A DNA stretch of 64,000 nucleotides from CBDCBA01 sp965214125 (GTDB lineage: Bacteria > Planctomycetota > Phycisphaerae > Tepidisphaerales > Tepidisphaeraceae), in assembly GCA_965214125.1 (NCBI GenBank), contig CBDCBA010000003.1:110893-174892 (forward strand), read 5' to 3'. The position numbers and the translations under genes were made by a program. The notes below the pieces were generated by a model that was not told the origin of the DNA, did no database searches, and saw only the letters and a program-made list of their open reading frames with translations. Shown here piece after piece: positions 45,939 through 54,328 of the stretch (position 1 is its first letter; the number at the start of each line of letters is the position of its first letter).

Positions 45939-47018
45939 GTGATCGCGAAGGAACGCAACGCAAGCGAACACCCTGTCGCAAAGGCCCCGACCGCCGTCGC
46001 CGGCGAAGCCGCCGAGGAGCAACTCGCCTTCTACCTGAGCCGCGCCTTCGCCGACACGCAAGCGATCGCGGTCTTCAACGACCTCCGCGTCGTCGATGCA
46101 GTGGGTGGGGGTGGGGGTGGGGGTGAGGTTGCGCAGATCGATCACCTCGTCCTGCACCCGTGCGGGTTCGTGCTCGTCGAGAGCAAGAGCATCACGGGCA
46201 GCGTCCGCATCAACAAGCAGCGGGAATGGATCCGCGTAAGCTCACGCGGCGAGGAGGGCATGCCCGACGCCGTCGAGCAGGCCCGACGCCAGCGCGAGGT
46301 GCTCCGCCGCTATCTCGACCGCAACCACAAGAAGCTGCTCCGCACCGGGCGAACGTTTGCCGCCCTCGGCTTCGACGTCCTGGCCGCCGTCAGCGACAAC
46401 GGCGTCATCGAGCGTGAGATCCCCATGCCCAAGGTCGTGAAGGCCGACCAGGTGCCCGCCAAGATCAAGACCATCGCGACCCAGCGCCTCCGCCTCGCCA
46501 CCACCCCCACCACCCCCACCACCCCCACCACCCCCACCACCCCCACCACAGCCACCACTCCCACCACCCGGCCCGACAGCCGTCCGCAGCAACACGGCAA
46601 GCTCACGGAGATCGAGTTCACGCAAATCACCGAGTTCCTCCTGCGCTCGCACACCCCGCGACTTAAGCCAGCCCCGCGACCCTCGACGAAGACCCGCACC
46701 CCACTGAAGCGACCATCGCCGCCTCCCCCTCGCCCGGCGGCAAATCGGGTCGCCGCTCCGTCCACGCATCCGACGCCCCCACCGACTCACCACTGCCCGC
46801 AGTGCAACGGGACGCGGATCGAGATGCGCTGGGGCAATCGGCCCAAGGGGTACTACTTCCACTGCCACAACTGCGAGAAGAACTGGCGCCCTGACCGCGC
46901 CGCCCAAACCTGCCCCGCCTGCCGCCGCCCCGACGTGCCGCTGCGCAAGAGCAAGGACGTGATGCTCCTCGCCTGCCCCGACTGCGGGCACGCGGGGGTG
47001 TTTCATCGGAACGGGTGA
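45939..47018 (+). CDS. NERD-domain nuclease-like protein with C-terminal zinc ribbons
   Basis: 359 residues from a GTG at 45939 (GAGGAG 9 nt upstream). The NERD (PD-(D/E)xK nuclease-related) core is seen in AQIDHLVLHPCGFVLVESKS, with D68, E81 and K83 in the catalytic positions. A poly-Gly stretch (from G-runs at 46101-46125) precedes it. The middle has a Thr-Pro-Thr tract from a 9-bp tandem repeat. The C-terminus has four zinc-binding Cys pairs (CPQC, CHNC, CPAC, CPDC). Probably a DNA-interacting defence or repair protein; located beside RloA/RloB. Confidence 0.83.
   Translation: MIAKERNASEHPVAKAPTAVAGEAAEEQLAFYLSRAFADTQAIAVFNDLRVVDAVGGGGGGGEVAQIDHLVLHPCGFVLVESKSITGSVRINKQREWIRVSSRGEEGMPDAVEQARRQREVLRRYLDRNHKKLLRTGRTFAALGFDVLAAVSDNGVIEREIPMPKVVKADQVPAKIKTIATQRLRLATTPTTPTTPTTPTTPTTATTPTTRPDSRPQQHGKLTEIEFTQITEFLLRSHTPRLKPAPRPSTKTRTPLKRPSPPPPRPAANRVAAPSTHPTPPPTHHCPQCNGTRIEMRWGNRPKGYYFHCHNCEKNWRPDRAAQTCPACRRPDVPLRKSKDVMLLACPDCGHAGVFHRNG
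46500..46548 (+). repeat. 9-bp tandem repeat in the NERD gene
   Basis: About five and a half perfect copies of ACCACCCCC, followed by degenerate copies to about 46570, encoding a Thr-Pro-Thr linker between the nuclease domain and the zinc ribbons. Copy number is likely to vary by slippage; changes of one unit keep the frame. Confidence 0.85.
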
Positions 47019-47070
47019 ACCATTTCGCATCTGTGCGCAACCTGACACACCGCCGAAAGCGTCTCCTAAC

Positions 47071-47760
47071 TCACTTGGAGTTCTTGAGGTGGTCGGGAAG
47101 GGCCGTGTCGTTCAGCAGGTGTTCTACGATTGAATGGACGTCGGTGAAAGCATCACTTTCCGAAGATATGCCCTTCTCGGGCGGATGCGCCGTACGGAGC
47201 GTCGCCGCGTTCTCCAAAGCCAGCTCCTGTCGAGGCTTAGACTGTTCGTAAATTTGTTCCTTCGCCTTCTCATAGCCCGAAGCGCATATACCCTCGTCCT
47301 GCCATCGTTTCTCAACGATCCTGAGAACGGATCTTGCGTTGCCAAACCCGCACACGTTGAAGCTTTGGAGGTGACAAAAAAGCCAAACCTCAAATGACGG
47401 GTGAGAGAGGACGCAGGTGATCTTCTTCTTCGCGGCGAGAGCGAGCGCCCGACGCAAAAGCTCCTGTTTCTCGTGGTGCTGATCGTTTCCCCACTCTGTA
47501 TCGAAGACCGCGAAAAAGGTCGCTCCGTTCGCCTCGGTATCACGAAGCTCGATCGCCGTCTGAACAACGTGCAGCGGATCGTGACCTCCCGCATCCTCGA
47601 GTTTGAACCGCAGTCGTCTTGGTGTTCCCTGCTCACGTTCTCGAAGCTCGTCGCGGAGGCCTCGGAGGTAGAGGTACTCGCTCTTGCCCTCACAAACGAC
47701 GACGACGAGTCGCCCGATCTTGCGTGCCTGCTGAAACCTACGCGGTCGCCGACGGCTCAA
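47071..47760 (-). CDS. RloB-like defence protein (AbiLii-type)
   Basis: 229 residues from a TTG at 47760 that overlaps the ATPase stop as TTGA. VVVVCEGKSEYLYLRGL near residues 18-34, FFAVFDTEWGND and LSHPSFEVWLFCHLQSF match the RloB family, which has a Toprim-like arrangement of acidic residues. RloA/RloB and AbiL pairs are implicated in phage defence. G+C is clearly lower than in neighbouring genes. Confidence 0.85.
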   Translation of the reverse strand: MSRRRPRRFQQARKIGRLVVVVCEGKSEYLYLRGLRDELREREQGTPRRLRFKLEDAGGHDPLHVVQTAIELRDTEANGATFFAVFDTEWGNDQHHEKQELLRRALALAAKKKITCVLSHPSFEVWLFCHLQSFNVCGFGNARSVLRIVEKRWQDEGICASGYEKAKEQIYEQSKPRQELALENAATLRTAHPPEKGISSESDAFTDVHSIVEHLLNDTALPDHLKNSK

Positions 47761-49217
47761 GGCAGACCTCCGTCCGAAGCTGCTGGTTCGGCTGCCTCAC
47801 TGTTGCCACGTCTCGCACGGGTCTTCGCTGGAGGCTTCTCTGCCTTCGCCAACTCGTACCAATTCGCGGGCCTGTGCTTGGTCTCGCTAATCCGAAGTCG
47901 TTCGTGTGAATCGCCGAGATCGCCGACGCCGCCGAGTCGACCTGACGCGAGCAAACGACCCAGCGGGCGCCCCGTGCGAACGCTCGCGTCGTTGAAGTCA
48001 CTCATCGAGTAGAGCTGCGTCGCACCGCGTCGCTTCTTCTCCGCGATCCAAACCTGATCCGTGCGAAGCAGTCGAGGATTGTTCAAGATGGACCTGTCAT
48101 GCGTCGCGAAAATGAGCTGCATGCCAGTCGGATTCGTCCGTTCGTCCTGAACGAGCCTCACCAGTGATTCGACCAATTCCCCACTCAGGGAAGCATCCAT
48201 CTCATCAACGAATAGAGTGGGCGGATAGGCGTCGCGCGAAGCGACAAGAATCGCGTAGACAATCGCCATGAACCTCCGCGTTCCCGCGGACTCTCGAAAC
48301 AACGGGAACAAAACCTCCTCAAGATCGTCATCGGCCCGGTGAGCGAGTGACGGCTCGAACCGGAGCTTCTCCTCCGCGACCGTCGGCATCTCTTCACCCC
48401 GAGCCGTTCGCTCCGCGATCTCCTTTCGAAAAGCCTCGGCCTCTTCGGGCGACATCCGCAGGCCGGCGACGTCGGGCTGCACCGCGACTACACCGATGTC
48501 GGCGTCGCGGAGTAGTTCGGTATACCGTCGCCGAAAATCCGCATCTTCCAGAGCCTTGGCGGCTTCGTGGAGCAGATCCTCCTGCAAATCCTCGCGGCGG
48601 TGCAGTTGATAGAAGCGGGCTTGGTGAATCATCCACCGGACGACATCGCTCGCAATCGGAAGGTCTTGTGCTGCGGCATGACCGAGCAGAGCGCGTTGCG
48701 GGGCAGTGACCTCGCGCAGCACCTCCTGCTCTCGCTTCGAGCCGAACGTCCTTGCAAAGCTCGTCTTTCTACCTTTTCGCTCGAACAACCGTCGCCATGT
48801 CGCCTTTTCGGTGTCAACCGTCCGCTTCACGCGCAGTTGTTCGTAGGTGACGCGCTCCCGGTTCACATGAAGCGTGTACTCAGCAACGTGCCGTTCGAGC
48901 AGAATCTCGAAGATAAACTCGCACGGACGCTCCGTCGCCTCCCGCGATAGCAGGAATGGGATGAACGCATCGATCGATCGGGGGGCAACGGCTTCGAGGC
49001 TTTCGACCACGAAATAAACCATCCTTGCGATCGCGTCGAGCAGGTTCGTTTTGCCCGACGCATTATGCCCGTACACCGCCGCTACCTTGAGTAGGTCATG
49101 CCCCGGTACCTCAACGACAGCGCCGGCGAGCTTCTTGATCTTGCCCGTCGCCTGCATTGACAGCGTCTGTTCCTCGTCGAACGACTTGAAGTTGGTGACG
49201 GAGAAGCGGACTATCAC
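47757..49217 (-). CDS. RloA/AbiLi-type AAA ATPase
   Basis: 486 residues from a GTG at 49217, giving VIVRFSVTNFKSFDEEQTLS, the usual start of OLD-like ATPases. Walker A GHNASGKT at 50-57, Walker B TLFVDEMDASLS, and IFATHDRSIL. It is the sensor or energy component of the two-gene defence unit with the RloB-like gene, coupled by TTGA. Lower G+C than the window average and no homologous neighbours on the plus strand suggest acquisition by transfer. Confidence 0.88.
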   Translation of the reverse strand: MIVRFSVTNFKSFDEEQTLSMQATGKIKKLAGAVVEVPGHDLLKVAAVYGHNASGKTNLLDAIARMVYFVVESLEAVAPRSIDAFIPFLLSREATERPCEFIFEILLERHVAEYTLHVNRERVTYEQLRVKRTVDTEKATWRRLFERKGRKTSFARTFGSKREQEVLREVTAPQRALLGHAAAQDLPIASDVVRWMIHQARFYQLHRREDLQEDLLHEAAKALEDADFRRRYTELLRDADIGVVAVQPDVAGLRMSPEEAEAFRKEIAERTARGEEMPTVAEEKLRFEPSLAHRADDDLEEVLFPLFRESAGTRRFMAIVYAILVASRDAYPPTLFVDEMDASLSGELVESLVRLVQDERTNPTGMQLIFATHDRSILNNPRLLRTDQVWIAEKKRRGATQLYSMSDFNDASVRTGRPLGRLLASGRLGGVGDLGDSHERLRISETKHRPANWYELAKAEKPPAKTRARRGNSEAAEPAASDGGLP

Positions 49218-49536
49218 ACCAGCAGTATCGGCCTCTCGACCGCCCGAACAAGCGATTGCCGCCAAAATTTGGCGCGAGGACCCCTTTGCCGTACCCCAAG
49301 TTGACGCCGGTTAGATCGCTCACCCTGAGCTGCGCTAGGCGAACAGCACCACTTGTGCCACGTCGCCCGTGCTCCGACGCCACATGTTGATCACGTCGCG
49401 AGGCGAAGCTGGCTTGCACTCCGCTTTCGAAATCCGATGCAGGCAGGAACTTTGCGTTCCCTCAAAGGTCCACAAACCTCCTCGCCCTCTTCGCAAGCCG
49501 ATCACGCGGCCCTCCGTGGCGTCATTTCGCTCGCGG
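49218..49536. other. Gene-free stretch upstream of the RloA/RloB pair
   Basis: 319 bp with no convincing gene on either strand. It should contain the promoter for the RloA/RloB pair but none can be placed. It contains a weak hairpin GGAAC-tttgc-GTTCC near 49447. The left end of the MmeI-like remnant borders it. Confidence 0.4.
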
Positions 49537-49953
49537 TTAGTCAGCTCGCACGCAGTCGTCGGTGACGAGGGCGGCGCGGTTGCCGGTGTAGGTGGGGGGG
49601 ATGCCGGGGGCGGTGACGGGGTCGTTGGCCGCCTCGCGGGTGGCGATGGAGAGGTTGAGGGCGAGGAGTTGGGCGAGCAGATCCTTCTTCGCGTCGAAGC
49701 CGTAGGCGGTGAGGACGGCGGTGTCGAGGTCGACGTGGGCTTGCTTGAGGGCGCTCTTGCCGGGGAGTTCGAGCGTCCGGTAGACGGCCCGCAGGCCGCC
49801 CTTGATCGACTTGAGGGCCGTCTCCCGCTCCGCCCGCACCCGCCGACCCGCCGCCGCCACCGCCTCGACCTGCGCGTCCGACGGCGACTGCGGCCAGGGG
49901 AAGGTGTCCCAAACGCTGCGGCGGGTGTATTGGTAGTCGCGCTTCAGCTTCAA
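49537..49953 (-). pseudogene. C-terminal remnant of an MmeI-like type IIL restriction-modification enzyme
   Basis: 138 codons from a TTG. SVWDTFPWPQSPSDAQVEAV, LKSIKGGLRAVYRTLELPGK, LDTAVLTAYGFDAKKDLLAQ and the end VTDDC match the C-terminal part of MmeI-family single-chain enzymes, which are normally 900-1,100 residues. No methyltransferase motifs are in this piece. Its N-terminal counterpart lies at 52009-52512 on the same strand, with a type II system between. Confidence 0.78.
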
Positions 49954-49960
49954 CTAACGG

Positions 49961-50851
49961 TCATGCGGTCAGCAGCAACCGGTCGTGGACGACCTCGCCC
50001 TCCAGCGTTTGCCCTCCCATCTGGAGGCGGCGGAGCATGGAGCGGCCGCAGTTGACGAAGACCTCGCGGGCGAACAGGCCACGGGGGATCGGGACATCGC
50101 ACGACTTGCCGCCGGTTTTCTTCGTGCCGTCGATACTCAGGGCGACGAAGACCCCGCGTCGCTTGCAGTCGGCGATGGCGTCGAACAGGCGGCCGAGGCT
50201 GAACCCCTGCGCGCCGTACAGGATTGCCTGGCTGTCGGTGTACGGCGGGTCGCAGTAAACTACGTCGCCTGGGTCGGCGGCGGCCATTGCCGGTTGGTAG
50301 TCGGAGCGACTGAACGTGCAGCAGGCGAGGCGGCGGTGCCACTCGTCGACGCGGGCGGCGAAACTGTCGGGATGAATCGGATCGTGGACGCCACAGGGCG
50401 TGGAGATGTGGCCGTCTTTCTTGCGAAAGCGAACGATGCCCGCGTAGCAGCTCCGGCAGAGGAACAGCAGATCGGCCGGGTTCGGATCGGCGTTGTACCG
50501 GTCGCGGAGGGTCGCGTAGGTCTCTGCCCGTTCACCGTTGTGGAAGGCGTGCCACCGATCGGCGTACCAATGCTTCAGGCGGTCGGGATCGGCACCGAGC
50601 ATTTGCCAGATGCCGACGAGCGGGGCGAAAACATCGGAACCGACGCCACGCTCCGGGCAAAGCGTCGCCATGACGGCGCCACTACCGAGGAAGGGCTCGC
50701 GGTAGGTGCCGAACTCTTCTGGGAAAAACGTGACGATTTCGTCGGCGAAACGCTGCTTGTTACCCACCCACTTGAGCAGTTGCCGCCGGAACGGCTTGAC
50801 GGACGGGGCCGGCAACGGGGCGGCATCGGGAAACATGGTCGGCTGGTGCAT
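49961..50851 (-). CDS. D12-class adenine-N6 DNA methyltransferase (type II M)
   Basis: 296 residues. Dam-like order: LKWVGNKQRFADEI (residues 26-40), EPFLGSGAVMATL (SAM-binding, 52-64), catalytic YCDPPYTD (199-206). Expected to protect DNA against the divergent restriction gene at 51156. Starts divergently from the controller gene across 62 bp. Recognition sequence unknown. Confidence 0.9.
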   Translation of the reverse strand: MHQPTMFPDAAPLPAPSVKPFRRQLLKWVGNKQRFADEIVTFFPEEFGTYREPFLGSGAVMATLCPERGVGSDVFAPLVGIWQMLGADPDRLKHWYADRWHAFHNGERAETYATLRDRYNADPNPADLLFLCRSCYAGIVRFRKKDGHISTPCGVHDPIHPDSFAARVDEWHRRLACCTFSRSDYQPAMAAADPGDVVYCDPPYTDSQAILYGAQGFSLGRLFDAIADCKRRGVFVALSIDGTKKTGGKSCDVPIPRGLFAREVFVNCGRSMLRRLQMGGQTLEGEVVHDRLLLTA

Positions 50852-50867
50852 GGGGGACGCGGTGGAG

Positions 50868-50888
50868 CATATGCGGTCTTTGCATGTG
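50868..50888. promoter_or_regulatory. Candidate controller-protein operator
   Basis: Inverted repeat CATATGC-N7-GCATGTG (one mismatch) in the 62-bp gap between the divergent methyltransferase and controller genes, where controller (C) proteins of type II systems normally bind. Sequence differs from the classic C-box, and binding is inference. Confidence 0.45.
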
Positions 50889-50913
50889 ACGCAACCGCCT
50901 CTAGCTTTGCCGG

Positions 50914-51159
50914 ATGGCGGAGACGAAGGCCAGTTTCACGGCGGAGCGCGTCAGGCTTGGCGCGTTGCTTCGCTCCGTGCGGACGGAGGCGGGGCTGCGT
51001 CAGGTGGACGTTGCCGAACGTCTCGGGCAGCCGCAGAGCTATGTCAGTCGGTACGAGTCGGCCGAGCAACGGTTGGACTTGGTCGAGTTGCGGGCGGTGT
51101 CTGAAGCGCTGCGTCTGTCGCTGGTCGAACTGGTTTGCCGTTTCGAGGAGGAAGCGTGA
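50914..51159 (+). CDS. XRE-family controller protein of a restriction-modification system
   Basis: 81 residues, nearly all a helix-turn-helix domain: LGALLRSVRTEAGLRQVDVA, ERLGQPQSYVSRYESAEQRL. Size and position, divergent from M and overlapping the R gene as GTGA, fit a C protein that delays restriction until methylation is complete. No other DNA-binding or effector domain. Confidence 0.88.
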   Translation: MAETKASFTAERVRLGALLRSVRTEAGLRQVDVAERLGQPQSYVSRYESAEQRLDLVELRAVSEALRLSLVELVCRFEEEA

Positions 51160-52007
51160 AGGCGGACCCGCGCTTTGCGAAGCTCGACAAGTCGTTCTGG
51201 GCACACGTTCGGTCGATCTCGCAGAGCCTCGGGTACACCGTCCGCAGGAAGAAGACAGTGCGCGTTCCGTCGCTGGAGGAGATCGTGAAGGTCATGATCG
51301 CACTCGATTTACGGGTCGACCACGTCACGAAAGACGGGAAAGCTCCGACCAGATTCGGGCGGCAGTTGCTCGACTATTTTCAGCATCGGGCGAACCTGCT
51401 GAATGATGAGGTGCAGCATCTGCTGATGGACGCGAAGACCGCTGAGAAGCTGTTCAAGCAGGTGACGAAGCGGCACAAGCCGCCGCCGCATCTGCTCCCG
51501 ACGAACAAGCAGAAGGGCGACAAGAAGGCTCCAGCATTCCTGACCGGCATTGTCAACACGCTTATCTGGGCGAACGCGGGTGATCTGCCGTTCGACCCGG
51601 ACCCGCGGCTGCTGACCACGTTCACCCACGATCGCAAACCGGTGCGGACGCTCGCGCGGCGGGTGGACGGTGCGTTCCCGGCCGTAGTGAATCCAATCGC
51701 CGTGTGGGAGATCAAGGAGTACTACTACACCACGACGTTCGGCAGTCGGGTAGCCGACGGCGTATACGAGACGCTGCTCGACGGATTGGAACTCGAGGAG
51801 CTAGCCGAGCACGCTGGCGTGGACGTGCAGCACTACCTGATCGTCGACGCGCACTACACTTGGTGGGAGTGCGGGCGGTCGTACCTGTGTCGCATGATTG
51901 ACATGCTACATATGGGGCTGGTTGACGAGGTGCTGTTTGGTCGTGAGGTGGTCAACCGGCTGCCGAGCCTTGTCGATGAATGGTCGAAGCTGACGCAGCG
52001 CTCATAG
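51156..52007 (+). CDS. Putative type II restriction endonuclease
   Basis: 283 residues from the GTG at 51156, overlapping the controller stop. A PD-(D/E)xK-like core is suggested by RRVDGAFPAVVNPIAVWEIK, with D171 and E185-I-K187. A conserved-looking second half follows: EYYYTTTFGSRVADGVYETL, LIVDAHYTWWECGRSYLCRM, LHMGLVDEVLFG. I associate this second half with restriction genes found next to D12 methylases, but I cannot name a specificity. The call rests mainly on gene order (M divergent, C-R coupled). Ends 2 bp from the convergent MmeI-like remnant. Confidence 0.75.
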   Translation: MKADPRFAKLDKSFWAHVRSISQSLGYTVRRKKTVRVPSLEEIVKVMIALDLRVDHVTKDGKAPTRFGRQLLDYFQHRANLLNDEVQHLLMDAKTAEKLFKQVTKRHKPPPHLLPTNKQKGDKKAPAFLTGIVNTLIWANAGDLPFDPDPRLLTTFTHDRKPVRTLARRVDGAFPAVVNPIAVWEIKEYYYTTTFGSRVADGVYETLLDGLELEELAEHAGVDVQHYLIVDAHYTWWECGRSYLCRMIDMLHMGLVDEVLFGREVVNRLPSLVDEWSKLTQRS

Positions 52008-52008
52008 A

Positions 52009-52512
52009 TCAGAGGACGAGCGACGAGTAGCGAAAAAAGATCAGAAAAAAGAACGCCAGCGGGGTGAGCCGCGTCGGCAGTTCGGTGAGGGTCAGCGTGT
52101 CGACCGGGTCGTCGAGCTGGCGGTCGAAGTCGTAGATGTGGAACTCGTCGAAGTTGCACAGCACGACGTAGCGCGGGCGGCCAGGGACGAGTCGGACCCA
52201 GTAGTCGAACGCCTGGCGAAAATGGCGGCGCAGGTCGACGCCGCGTTTCTTCATCTCGATGAGGACGACGGGTTTCCAGACGTAGTCGGCGAAGCTGACG
52301 CCCTTGCCCTCGCCGGCCCGCTTCTTGACGCGTTCCTCGAAGGTACCGCCGACCTCCCGCGCGCCGGGCCGGGCGAACGCCTGGAACAGGCGGTCGATGA
52401 AGATCTGCGCCTCGCCCTTCTCGTCGCCGGTGATGTTGGCGCGGGCCCAGTGGACGAAGTCGGAAAGTCGTTCTGTGCGTGAAGACCCCACGCCCTCGCC
52501 AGATGCAGTCAT
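52009..52512 (-). pseudogene. N-terminal remnant of an MmeI-like type IIL restriction-modification enzyme
   Basis: 167 codons. RLSDFVHWARANITGDEKGE, AQIFIDRLFQAFARPGA, FADYVWKPVVLIEMKKRG (nuclease core with D76, E86, K88), HFRQAFDYWVRLVPGRPRYV and LCNFDEFHIYDFD are the N-terminal nuclease domain of MmeI-family enzymes. Similarity ends at LPTRLTPLAFFF, then about a dozen unrelated codons to the stop. The C-terminal remnant is at 49537-49953; the central methyltransferase is gone. The nuclease without its methylase domain could be harmful or inactive. Confidence 0.82.
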
Positions 52513-52983
52513 GCGGTGAGATTAGCGGATGGGTCGGAGGGAAGCATGTCGTGAGGATTACGGACGACAGTTGGATGAGGAAGTCCTCGCGACGATCGCG
52601 GTAGCGCAGGCAAGGCCAATCGTTCAACAAGTCGGACATCTTGAGTGGTGTGCGTTACGGCTCGGGCGATGCCCCGCGCGCGGCTTGCGACGTGCCGCGA
52701 GGGTGGGGTGATGCGCGATTCGATTTGCGGGGTGTTCTGCGGGAAGCGAGGGGTGCACGTTGTGGATCGCGGGGTGCACGTTTCGGGGCTCGCGATGCAC
52801 CGCACGAACGTTGCGGTGCATCGCGTGGTGGGCGCGGAGGTGATCGCAGGGCGCGGCAGCGTTTTAACGGCGATCTTCTCGGACGGGGGTGGGGCGGCGG
52901 TGTGGGGTTGGGTGGATTGTGAGAGCGTGTCGATGAGAGAGGGCATGGACACGCGCACACGCGAAGCCGGGCAGGGGGAACTC
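52513..52983 (+). other. G-rich gene-free region before the GNAT gene
   Basis: 471 bp with G-rich runs and two direct copies of GGGGTGCACGTT (near 52750-52782). The short frames here have no protein character. It includes a 14-nt perfect inverted repeat at 52791-52825. An alternative GNAT start (ATG at 52933) lies in its last part. Confidence 0.4.
52791..52825. repeat. 14-nt inverted repeat
   Basis: Arms CGCGATGCACCGCA and TGCGGTGCATCGCG with a 7-nt loop. It is within the G-rich gap between the MmeI remnant and the GNAT gene; could be a hairpin in an mRNA leader or a further REP-like element. No GTAG head. Confidence 0.5.
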
Positions 52984-53462
52984 GTGAAGGTTCAGCCGAC
53001 GGGGGGTGAGGTGGCTTCCCCCGTGGTCAGCCGGATTGAGGACGTGTTGCGGATTCGGCCGGGAACCGAGGGGGATTTGAAGTTCGTGGACGATTTGCAG
53101 AAGCGGCAGTCGCGGGAACTGGGGTTCTTGCCGTGGAAGGCGCTCGAGGGGAAGGTGAAGCTCGGGCAGGTGCTGGTGGCGGACGTGATGGGCAAGCCGG
53201 CGGGGTATTTGATTGCGAGCGATCGGTACATGAAGCGGGATGAGGTGGGGCTGATCACGCAGGTGAATGTCGACCCGCGGTACCGGCGGCACCTGGTGGC
53301 GGGGGCGCTCGTGCAGGCGCAGTTCGACCGGAGTGCCTACGGGTGTCGGCTGTATTCGTGCTGGTGCGCGCAGGATTTGGAGGGGGCGAGCGCGTTCTAG
53401 GAGGCGATGGGGTTTGTGCCGATTGCGTTCCGGGCGGGGGGTGGCGGAAAGGATGAAGGCAG

Positions 53463-53538
53463 AAGGATGAAGGATGAACCCGAGTCAGAGCCCGGAGGCG
53501 ACCGCTCTGGCTCCGGCTCGGGTTCATCCTTCATCCTT
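53463..53538. repeat. Palindromic element inserted in the GNAT gene
   Basis: Perfect 22-nt arms at 53463-53484 (AAGGATGAAGGATGAACCC...) and 53517-53538, with a 32-nt centre that itself has partial symmetry (CAGAGCC/GGCTCC). It occurs between FVPIAFRAG and HIFLQKR of the gene and changes its frame. Confidence 0.85.
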
Positions 53539-53719
53539 TCCGAGCTCCCGCCTCCACATCTTCTTGCAAAAACGCGTGCGGGCGAACGACACGACGATGC
53601 CGTGGTTGTATCCGTGCAAGACGGACGGGGGGCAGATGCGGGCGGATCGGATTGCGTTCCCCGTGCCGCCGGGGGTGCATTGGCGGGAGGTGGAGGCGGT
53701 GGAGGTGCCGGAGGTGGAA

Positions 53720-53749
53720 CTCACCACGGAGGCACAGAGTCACGGAGAG
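53720..53749 (+). repeat. Dispersed repeat, 'accacggaggcacggag' family, copy 2
   Basis: CTCACCACGGAGGCACAG... lies inside the second part of the broken GNAT gene and translates as TTEAQSHGE. Inverted relative to copy 3 at 54329-54356. Confidence 0.7.
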
Positions 53750-53759
53750 GAAGAGGGCG

Positions 53760-53823
53760 GGTGCCACGGCATGGTTGCCGTGTCGGGGGCTGCGGCAGAG
53801 CACGGCAAGGATGCCGTGGCACC
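53760..53823. repeat. Inverted pair of 23-nt palindromic units
   Basis: Units at 53760-53782 and 53801-53823 (GGTGCCACGGCAT..TTGCCGTG), inverted and differing only in the two central bases (GG/CC). Each has an inner palindrome CACGGCA/TGCCGTG. In frame in the second part of the broken GNAT gene. Confidence 0.8.
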
Positions 53824-54328
53824 GGAGAAGGCGTCGCGACGTGTGTGGCCGAGGGGGATCGAGGAGCGCGATGAGGAGCTTTATCGCGGGAAGAAGCGGC
53901 TGATGACGGTGGCGATGATCCAGCGCGAGCAGGGTGTGACCGACAGCGGGATGTGGTTCGTGCCGGAGGGCGTGGAGGTAGTCAGGGCAATGCCGGAGCC
54001 GACGGTCGTGAAGGCGACCACCACCCGCAAGCCGCGCGCGAAGAAGGCGAAGGTGGCGAAGGTCAGGACGACGGTCGACCCGGCATTCATCGCGTTGTCG
54101 CGCGAGTTGCGGGATCGGTGGATGGAACGCGTCGAGGAGGAGCCGTGGCTGATCGCGGCGTCCGTGGCGAAGCACGACGTGCGGCGGGCGATCTCGCCGC
54201 GCCAACGGGAGATGAAGGCGTTGCCGTCAGTGGAGGTGCGGGAACTCAAATCGTTGCCGATGGCGGCGTGACCGGGTTGTGACAACGATGGAGTCGGCGC
54301 GGAAAGCCGATTGCTTCTCCCGCCTGAT

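Larger units (their letters stand above)
52984..54271 (+). pseudogene. GNAT acetyltransferase gene broken by a stop codon and repeat insertions
   Basis: Two frames make one protein of a family I associate with planctomycetes. The first, from GTG 52984 (GGGGGA 6 nt upstream; alternative ATG 52933), has RIRPGTEGDLKFVDDLQKRQ, VLVADVMGKPAGYLIASDRY, GLITQVNVDPRYRRHLVAGA and YSCWCAQDLEGASAF, then TAG at 53398-53400 where Trp is expected, then EAMGFVPIAFRAG. After a palindromic insertion the frame changes. The second frame has HIFLQKRVRANDTTMPWLYP, DRIAFPVPPGVHW and a basic tail ending ALSRELRDRWMERVEEEPW. More repeats sit inside it at 53720-53823. A separate protein from ATG 53597 (224 aa) is possible. 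Confidence 0.75.

Noticed and set aside
46500..46570. Tandem repeat considered as a CRISPR array
   Set aside because: The unit is 9 bp with no spacers, and it is coding in the NERD gene.
49380..49460. Possible tRNA-like fold
   Set aside because: No acceptor stem pairing, T-loop or CCA end could be built.
52641..52922. Short frames in the G-rich gap before the GNAT gene
   Set aside because: Gly/Arg/Cys-rich translations with no conserved look; composition explains them.
53407..53874. 155-codon frame with a Gly-Ser-Gly tract as an independent gene
   Set aside because: It starts inside the GNAT gene after the nonsense codon and reads through the palindromic insertion; only its first residues match the family.
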